IMG/VR virus record: IMGVR_UViG_3300020454_001183
Span: 1-64,000 of that record
DNA length: 64,000 nt
Reading direction: 5' to 3' (one strand)
DNA from: a virus
Shown here: positions 58,188 through 64,000 of the stretch, piece after piece
How the letters are laid out: each line of letters begins with the position of its first letter
Numbering within the stretch: position 1 is the stretch's first letter
Made by a program: the position numbers and the translations under genes
The notes under the pieces: generated by a model
Seen by the model: the letters and a program-made list of their open reading frames with translations, nothing else
Told to the model about the DNA's origin: nothing
The model's database searches: none

Positions 58188-59909
58188 TTAAAACTCACCA
58201 CCATCTAAGGTTAATGTTAGAGATGATATGTCTGTTGATGATACTAATTGTTTAGAACCATTAGTAACAACTAACTGAGAAGCGGTTAATCCACTTAGTA
58301 CTAAATCATTTGCGATTGTTACAGTTGTACCACTTTCAGTAATAATAGAGTCGGTAATTACACCATCAGCTGAAAACTTAGTAATCGTTCCAGCAGTATC
58401 AGTACCATTTCCTAAAATTACTCTAGCTTCTGAACCTAATGCTCCAGCAATCCAATAATCTGCGGATGCATCCCATACTAATGAACCTGAAGTTCCTGTA
58501 CCTACTGCATCTTTTACTAAAATACCAGCATCAGCCGCAGTACCAGCGTAGTTCAACTCTAATATATTATCACCAATGTTTAGATTGGATGATGAAATAT
58601 AAGTTGTTGTCCCATTTACAGTTAAATCACCAGCAACTGTTACTCCACCACTAAATGTAGCGGTATCAGATGATTGGTTACCAATTGTAAAGTTACCACC
58701 TAAGTCAGCGTTTAATGCAGTTGCTATTTCTGCACCTGTTTGGTCTGCAGTTGCTCCATCTTCTACATTTATAATAGTTCTAACTTGTGTTGCAGTTAAT
58801 GCTTGAGGTGCACCTGCACCACCACCATTTGCTCTACCTTGAATTCTATCAGCGGCCATATTAGCTTGTTTTGCTAATGTAATACCAGCATCTTTTACTC
58901 TAAGTGCATCAGAGTTGGTTTCGATTGTTGAATCATCAACTTCAACTGTTAATGTTACTGCTCCACTTGAACCACCACCAGATAAACCATCACCAGCAGT
59001 TACACCAGTAATATCACCAGCAACTCCTACTAATTGATTCGAGGATACTGATAAGTTAGCACCTGCTATAGCAGTTAAGAAATCACCAATTGCTTCTCTT
59101 TTAACACCACTATCAGTGCCATCAAAGAATACAAGTGAATCTTCACCTTCTGCGATAGCCGTATCTGATATTCCAGCTGCGGTTAAAAATGAACCAGTTG
59201 CTGAGTTAAGAGATGTATTAGCGTTACTCGCTGTAAATGAGTTTAATGATGTATTTAAAAGTGCATCACCTGCTTTAAGTCCACTAGCACCTACTGATAA
59301 GGTTGAACCATCTAAATCAATGGATAACGCTGAACCAGCACCACCAGTTAAACCATTACCAGCTGCAGCCGCTGCGATTCTTAAATTTTCTGAACCATCA
59401 GCTTCTAAACCAGTTCCTGCAAAGTCTGATGCATCAATATCAAAAGTTATTGTTGAATCACCAGAAGCGTTCAATGTAAATGAACCACCAGTTTTTAAAC
59501 CATCACCAGCAGTTAATGTTATTGTTGAATCATTAACACTTGCTAATTCAGAAACCTGTGAAGATGAGGATACAATACCTGAACCTCTCAAGTCTAATGA
59601 ATTAGTTGTAAATTCTACATTTGTGTTACCTCCGTGCCCAAGAATATGTAATTTCTTAGCATCGGTTTCATAGTACGGAATACCATCGACTGAGTGGTCA
59701 AAAGAACCACCTGTTACATCTAAGGTTGCCGAACCTGTTAATATTTTGTTAGAGGGAGTTAATACATTTCCTTCAACCCCAACAAATAGTAAACCCTCTT
59801 GGTGTACTGATAAGTCAGAACCCGAAGCGATGATTAACTCACCATTAATCGGGGTTATGCTTGCTATACTCTCGAGTTTACCTCTTCTATGTTTAATAGT
59901 TTGAGCCAT
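58188..59909 (-). CDS. tail fibre or appendage protein
   Basis: The 573-residue protein opens MAQTIKHRRGKLESIASITPINGELIIASG, related to the N-terminus of the 49575 fibre, so probably attaches to the same site. The rest is beta-rich with Gly/Ser/Thr/Asp repeats (LNSFTASNANTSLNSATGSFL, ADLGGNFTIGNQSSD and ISSSNLNIGDNILELNYAG). Its end resembles the start of the repeat regions of the 54065 fibre (SGSLVWDASADYWIAG). There is no S74 domain, and it is followed by the terminator at 58133. Ribosome site GGAAAA precedes the ATG. Confidence 0.75.
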   Translation of the reverse strand: MAQTIKHRRGKLESIASITPINGELIIASGSDLSVHQEGLLFVGVEGNVLTPSNKILTGSATLDVTGGSFDHSVDGIPYYETDAKKLHILGHGGNTNVEFTTNSLDLRGSGIVSSSSQVSELASVNDSTITLTAGDGLKTGGSFTLNASGDSTITFDIDASDFAGTGLEADGSENLRIAAAAAGNGLTGGAGSALSIDLDGSTLSVGASGLKAGDALLNTSLNSFTASNANTSLNSATGSFLTAAGISDTAIAEGEDSLVFFDGTDSGVKREAIGDFLTAIAGANLSVSSNQLVGVAGDITGVTAGDGLSGGGSSGAVTLTVEVDDSTIETNSDALRVKDAGITLAKQANMAADRIQGRANGGGAGAPQALTATQVRTIINVEDGATADQTGAEIATALNADLGGNFTIGNQSSDTATFSGGVTVAGDLTVNGTTTYISSSNLNIGDNILELNYAGTAADAGILVKDAVGTGTSGSLVWDASADYWIAGALGSEARVILGNGTDTAGTITKFSADGVITDSIITESGTTVTIANDLVLSGLTASQLVVTNGSKQLVSSTDISSLTLTLDGGEF

Positions 59910-59977
59910 AATTTTTATTTTCCTTTTTTAATAATTAAATCGTAACATTTTTTAAAGAGTATATACCCCGATTAAAA

Positions 59978-59991
59978 ACTCTATATAGAGT
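59978..59991. other. 14-base perfect palindrome in a leader region
   Basis: The sequence actctatatagagt is a perfect palindrome in the 103-base gap between 60013 and 59909. On the minus strand it is followed by five T residues. It is between the TATATTTATA motif at 60002 and the start of gene 58188, so it might be an attenuator or operator. Confidence 0.35.
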
Positions 59992-60001
59992 CCATATTTA
60001 A

Positions 60002-60011
60002 TATAAATATA
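60002..60011 (-). promoter_or_regulatory. class B promoter-like motif, upstream of gene 58188
   Basis: TATATTTATA on the minus strand 93 bases before the ATG, a longer leader than other class B copies, containing a palindrome at 59978. Confidence 0.45.
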
Positions 60012-60012
60012 A

Positions 60013-60612
60013 CTAAAATTCAGAACCATCTAAATCAGAGCTCTGAACTCCACCTTGGAAGTGTGTTGAACCAGTATCTAAACCAATATTTCCACTTCCT
60101 GTTGTTAATCCTAATCCAGCTAATGAACCACTATCAACACCAATTACTACATCACCACTAGCTCCTCCGCCTAAAATTCCACTACCTGCAGTTACTGCAG
60201 TTATATCTCCACTACCTCCACCTCCTCCAGAACCAGTCAACGCTGATAAATCAACAGACATTGATATTTGTTCTGAACCTGATAATTCTTGTCCAAATAA
60301 TGTTAAGGTATTAGTACCATCAAATGATGCTGATACAAATGAACCTGTTACATAACTAAATGGTTTAAAGGTTACAGTATCAACAAAAGAGTTTGGTGGG
60401 TCTGCTGGAGTCACTGTTGCTTGAAATAAAGAACCACTATCTTCTACATAAACAATTTGCCCATCCGAAAAATAATTTACAGATGTTGCATTCATTGTTG
60501 ATGCTGATACATAAGTTTTAAATGCACCTTTTATTCTATCTACATCAGCAAGCACTATATTGTTACTCTGTGCAGTTGATGATAATTGTAATTTTGAACT
60601 AAACGATGGCAT
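60013..60612 (-). CDS. small tail appendage protein
   Basis: The 199-residue protein begins MPSFSSKLQLSSTAQSNNIVLADVDRIKGAF and has a long Gly/Ser-rich half (GSGGGGGSGDITAV, GSGILGGGASGDVVIG) with repeated Ser-Gly beta strands and SGSEQISMSVD. It shares this (I/V)SGSEQI motif with the neighbouring fibre proteins. No family is recognised, and no S74 domain is present. It lies between the 60641 and 58188 genes and has a class B motif just upstream, so it belongs to the same appendage set. Confidence 0.7.
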   Translation of the reverse strand: MPSFSSKLQLSSTAQSNNIVLADVDRIKGAFKTYVSASTMNATSVNYFSDGQIVYVEDSGSLFQATVTPADPPNSFVDTVTFKPFSYVTGSFVSASFDGTNTLTLFGQELSGSEQISMSVDLSALTGSGGGGGSGDITAVTAGSGILGGGASGDVVIGVDSGSLAGLGLTTGSGNIGLDTGSTHFQGGVQSSDLDGSEF

Positions 60613-60631
60613 TTTATCTTTTTCCTTTTAT

Positions 60632-60641
60632 ATATAAATAT
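60632..60641 (-). promoter_or_regulatory. class B-like motif, upstream of gene 60013
   Basis: AATATTTATA on the minus strand 20 bases before the ATG, overlapping the stop of the 60641 gene. One base differs from the class B core. Confidence 0.4.
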
Positions 60642-63600
60642 TAAGCTCCTCCAGAACCTGATGATGGGTTTAATCCTAAATTAAAGTTTGTTGAACTTGC
60701 AATTTGATTTGCTGCCCCCACCATAAACCATTTTGTATAACCTACATGAGATGTTGCTAGTGTCATCTGATTTATTTCTGATGATTCTAATGTATTTGAA
60801 CCATCAATCGTACTACCGTCAGTACCTACCTCTAAAACATATTCGCCAGTAGTTGAACCACCATATGAATCTGTTGTTGTTGTTGGAATTCCTCCCATAT
60901 CTGAACCACTTGGGAATAAAATCACAAAGTGTTTAGATGAATTTCTTGATATAGTTCCACTACTACCCATACTTCTTAATACAGTATGTAAGTTAGAACC
61001 ACTTGCTTCTGCTAATTTTGTTGCAGTTTGTGAACCACCATAAGAATATGTAAATGTTGAATCACCAATTACATCATCATCTATAATTTTATCTAAGAAT
61101 CCAATATCCGTAAATGGAGTTGCAACTGGTGGAGTTGAACCATCCTCACTTGTAATACCAACTGCGGTATTATAAGTTGCGTTGTTAAATCCAACATCGT
61201 AAACAAATACTCTACCATAATCAGCCGATGTTGCTACAGTGAAACTCCTATCACTATAAGTTTGTGATTTACCAAATTGGTCTGTAATTGTTACACTATA
61301 GAAATATTCTCTAGCAGTTGCGTTTTCAGTTAAATGTAATCCAATTGATGATGAATTAGCGTTTGAATATACTAATTGTAAATCAGAACCACTTAATGAT
61401 GCACTAAATGGAGTATCAGATTCATCATCACTTACACTCATACTTACCATACACACACCATTTAATGCTAAATCAGTTTCAAATTTAGCCGTTTGGTTTG
61501 TAAATGCTATTGATGGTGCTTGGTTAGCTGCTACACTTGCTGTAAATGCGGTTTCTGTAGTCGTACCGAATGTATTAGTTGCTATTGAACTTCCACTTAA
61601 TAAAGCTCCACTTGATGTTGTAGAACCACTTAAATCAGTTTTTATAGATAATCTACCATTTGAAGAATTTATATCAAATACTCCACTACCACTATTTAAA
61701 GTCCAAGTTACTGATTGATTCGCTGAAAATGCTGCTATCGTACCACTTCTACCATTTGAACTAATATAAACACTTGCTCCACTTACTGCTGATTCGATAA
61801 CATATGGAGTAGTCCAGTTATCACTAACAGTCGGAGGTGTATCATCTGAAATTGGAATTGTAACTATTGCTTCGTTAGATGCGGTATTGTATGAATCTCT
61901 AATTCTTACTGTATATTGATATTCATTTATTAAATCAGAATTTATATATACACCATTTTTTCTTGTTACTTGCCCAGTACCACTACATTGGAATGCGTTA
62001 TTTGTTGGGTCACTTTGTGATGTTCCACCATATGAACTACTTGCAACATTTGCATCATCTAATTCTAATTTATATAATGTGAAATCACTAAATGTTATTG
62101 TATCTCCTTCATTATCTGTAGCTGATATTGTTGCTACTACTGCTCCATTTGAACTATTTTCACTTATTGATGAAAGAGTTTGATTATTTATTGTTGGGTG
62201 AACATTATCAGTTACACTTACAGATACAGGTAAAATAGTTTGTCCAACTGTACCTTGCGATGCTGATAAGAAATGTTCATCAGATGCAGTTACTGCGAAA
62301 GTGTATAATGATTGAGATTCATAATCTAATGAAGCTGTATTTTGTCTAATATCAAAGTAGTTTGAAGAAACTGTAATATCAAAGTGTTCACCATCAATAG
62401 AACTTGATGTAATTGTTATTGTATCAGTTTCATCATCCGTAAAGTAAACTCTTTTTACTAAAGTATCATCTGATGAATTTTCATTGAAACTTGCAGTTAC
62501 GGATGTAATTACAGTTCCTCCAGCAGAACCTTCTCTAAATTTAGGTGCGGTATTAGGTGTTACTCTAATATGAATTGTTTTATTTGTTGTCCCACCAAAT
62601 GTATCAGTAGCTTTTATTAAGAATGGATGCGCTCCACCAGCGTAAACAGATGTATCTGTATTTATAGATGATGTTGTTCTCGCTCTTGCAGTAATAACTG
62701 CAGTTGATGAATTTATTGCGAATTTATCTGAGCTATATCCACTTTGAGTAGCGTATGTTATTGTTTGTCCTTCTGAATCTGTAGCAGAAACAGTTCCTAC
62801 AATAGAATCTATATCTTCAAATTCATCTATACTAAATGATACTGAATTAATTACAGGTGCTGTATTTGGGAAAAATACTGATTCTAAGAAATTTTGTATT
62901 GAACCAGATGTTCCAAAGTTGTTGTTATAAACTCCACTTGGTAAATCAGTATTTGATACAGTTCTATTACCATCAAATCCTATTGATGATGAAACTTGTG
63001 ATGCACTAATGTATCCTAAAGCTCCAATCTGACCTGCTCCACTAACTATACCACTATCTAAACTAGTCAAATATGAACCACTTACTGATTCAATACTACC
63101 AACTCTTTGATTTAACGATGCGGTAGTAGAATGTATATTTGTAATATTAATATCATTAGAAGAAGTGTATGTGTTCAATGATGAAATATCAGTTGAACCA
63201 CCACTACTACCAGATACATGCGAAACGAATATCGCACCTCCCATATTACCATGTGCAGTACATTGGTAATAAAGAACATCAGGTGCTTCCATTGGTACAT
63301 CAAAGATAAGAGTACCATTTGAAACATCATTATTTGTAATACCATTACTATATGCAGTACCAGCTGAACCATTCGCAGTTGTTTGGATTCGGAATGGATG
63401 GGCACCCATATTATTGGTAAATTTATATTTTTGTCCTCTAACTAAGTAAATGTTAGGGTCTGATGCTGAACCAGTAAATCCTGGTCCTTGAAATACATAA
63501 TGATTTGAACCATCTGCGGTTAGATTCCATTCAGATGTATATTCAGCTATTGAAGCTGAATTAACTGCCATCGATGCCGTATCTGAGTTTGATATATACG

Positions 63601-64000
63601 AACCACTTTCTGATTCAATACTATCTAATCTTTGGTCTAATGAAGAAGTTGTTGATTCTAAATTAGTTAATCTAATGTTAGCTGATGATGTATATGTATT
63701 TAATGATGTTGTTGAGTCTGATGATGAAATGAATCCAAAATCAGTAATCTGTTCTGAACCACTAATAGTTCCACTTGGTGTACTACTTTCAGAAACAAAA
63801 CCTAATGCGGTTATTTGAGCTGAAGAACTAAGTAATACTGAACCTGTAAATGTTTCTAAATTTGTTAGTTGAACCGTAGCCGAAGATGTAAATGCATTTA
63901 AAGATGAATTTTCACCTCCACTTTCTGATACAAATCCAAACGCTGTTATCTGTGCCGATGAACTAATAGTACCAGCATCTGATTGAGATACAAATCCTAA
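60641..64000 (-). CDS. giant tail appendage protein with cupredoxin-like and cadherin-like domains (5' end beyond window)
   Basis: The frame is open from 64000 to the stop at 60641, so it is at least 1119 residues and its N-terminus is outside the window; the ATG at 63571 is internal. The upstream part is made of repeats with SSSAQITAFGFVSES and LTNLE. Next is a cupredoxin-like domain with HPFRI, then YYQCTAHGNMGG (Cys, His and Met of a type 1 copper site). The rest contains cadherin-like repeats (SATDSEGQTI, SATDNEGDTITF) and C-terminal Gly/Ser sequence. It probably forms a large tail appendage binding the host surface. Confidence 0.82.
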   Translation of the reverse strand, partial: LGFVSQSDAGTISSSAQITAFGFVSESGGENSSLNAFTSSATVQLTNLETFTGSVLLSSSAQITALGFVSESSTPSGTISGSEQITDFGFISSSDSTTSLNTYTSSANIRLTNLESTTSSLDQRLDSIESESGSYISNSDTASMAVNSASIAEYTSEWNLTADGSNHYVFQGPGFTGSASDPNIYLVRGQKYKFTNNMGAHPFRIQTTANGSAGTAYSNGITNNDVSNGTLIFDVPMEAPDVLYYQCTAHGNMGGAIFVSHVSGSSGGSTDISSLNTYTSSNDINITNIHSTTASLNQRVGSIESVSGSYLTSLDSGIVSGAGQIGALGYISASQVSSSIGFDGNRTVSNTDLPSGVYNNNFGTSGSIQNFLESVFFPNTAPVINSVSFSIDEFEDIDSIVGTVSATDSEGQTITYATQSGYSSDKFAINSSTAVITARARTTSSINTDTSVYAGGAHPFLIKATDTFGGTTNKTIHIRVTPNTAPKFREGSAGGTVITSVTASFNENSSDDTLVKRVYFTDDETDTITITSSSIDGEHFDITVSSNYFDIRQNTASLDYESQSLYTFAVTASDEHFLSASQGTVGQTILPVSVSVTDNVHPTINNQTLSSISENSSNGAVVATISATDNEGDTITFSDFTLYKLELDDANVASSSYGGTSQSDPTNNAFQCSGTGQVTRKNGVYINSDLINEYQYTVRIRDSYNTASNEAIVTIPISDDTPPTVSDNWTTPYVIESAVSGASVYISSNGRSGTIAAFSANQSVTWTLNSGSGVFDINSSNGRLSIKTDLSGSTTSSGALLSGSSIATNTFGTTTETAFTASVAANQAPSIAFTNQTAKFETDLALNGVCMVSMSVSDDESDTPFSASLSGSDLQLVYSNANSSSIGLHLTENATAREYFYSVTITDQFGKSQTYSDRSFTVATSADYGRVFVYDVGFNNATYNTAVGITSEDGSTPPVATPFTDIGFLDKIIDDDVIGDSTFTYSYGGSQTATKLAEASGSNLHTVLRSMGSSGTISRNSSKHFVILFPSGSDMGGIPTTTTDSYGGSTTGEYVLEVGTDGSTIDGSNTLESSEINQMTLATSHVGYTKWFMVGAANQIASSTNFNLGLNPSSGSGGA
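63218..63529 (-). other. cupredoxin-like domain within giant appendage protein
   Basis: Using residue numbers from the internal ATG at 63571, His58 (GAHPFRI), Cys104, His107 and Met110 (CTAHGNM) form a blue-copper-like set on a beta-barrel-like pattern. The Cys-x2-His-x2-Met spacing is shorter than plastocyanin. Copper binding is not demonstrated. Confidence 0.6.

Noticed and set aside
49579-59673. Long plus-strand open frames opposite the fibre genes (for example 49579-50055, 56115-56846, 59116-59673)
   Set aside because: They are antisense shadows of repetitive Ser/Gly/Asp-rich fibre genes, with Val/Pro/Ser-rich composition, no ribosome site and no recognisable domains.
1-64000. tRNA genes, integrase or attachment sites
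   Set aside because: I saw no cloverleaf-like sequence with the conserved TTC loop, no recombinase domain and no direct repeat flanking a module.

Overview
The window is one continuous piece of a T4-superfamily tailed myovirus genome, and every gene I can support lies on the minus strand, so transcription runs right to left. The T4-type core is clear: DNA polymerase gp43, clamp gp45, clamp loader gp44/gp62, helicase gp41, UvsX, ssDNA-binding gp32, NrdA/NrdB, tail sheath gp18, tail tube gp19, a gp26-like protein, a gp53/LysM-like protein and a tape measure protein. The host is probably a marine Bacteroidota (flavobacterium-like). Evidence: nine intergenic promoters match the Bacteroidota form (TTGG, exactly 19 bases, then TATATTAG or TATATTTG/A); a 56-residue Bacteroidota-type histone H1-like gene is present; and a nuclease carries a signal peptide ending FGQ. 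No integrase, tRNA or CRISPR array was seen.

Layout in order of transcription. 64.0-47.2 kb: very long, repetitive tail-fibre or appendage genes (two with S74 self-cleaving chaperone ends), a glycosyltransferase, and a structural protein with an internal intein-like Hint domain. 47.2-35.5 kb: sheath, tube, a probable tail assembly chaperone pair joined by a 7-T slippery run, tape measure and baseplate genes. 35.5-28.3 kb: short accessory genes, most with their own promoter (PhyH-like dioxygenase, HEVGH protein, LPD29-like protein, a family A DNA polymerase, an exported DNA/RNA endonuclease, a DUF1599/Nmad1-type protein). 28.3-14.4 kb: replication and recombination (gp32, UvsX, FEN-type nuclease, DUF262-HNH protein, a glycosyltransferase fused into the operon by a stop/start overlap, gp43, gp45, a DUF4338-like protein, gp44, a zinc-ribbon protein, gp62, gp41). 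14.4-7.7 kb: H1-like protein, NrdB, a methyltransferase-2OG dioxygenase fusion, NrdA, a sulfotransferase-like protein, thioredoxin, a small HTH protein and two tandem Mom-like proteins. 7.7-0 kb: a Cas4/RecB-like nuclease, a ribbon-helix-helix protein, five glycosyltransferases, a GroES-like co-chaperonin and a truncated HAD-nucleotidyltransferase fusion.

How the genes may work together: RNR and thioredoxin supply dNTPs to the T4-type replisome. The two Mom paralogs, the Nmad1 protein, the methyltransferase-dioxygenase fusion, the DUF4338-like protein and seven glycosyltransferases together suggest complex modification of DNA, virion proteins or host glycans; this is inference. The most novel-looking items are the Mom pair inside the RNR operon, the Hint domain in a virion protein, the candidate +1/-2 frameshift in the tail chaperone pair, the nine near-identical promoters, and the second (family A) polymerase.
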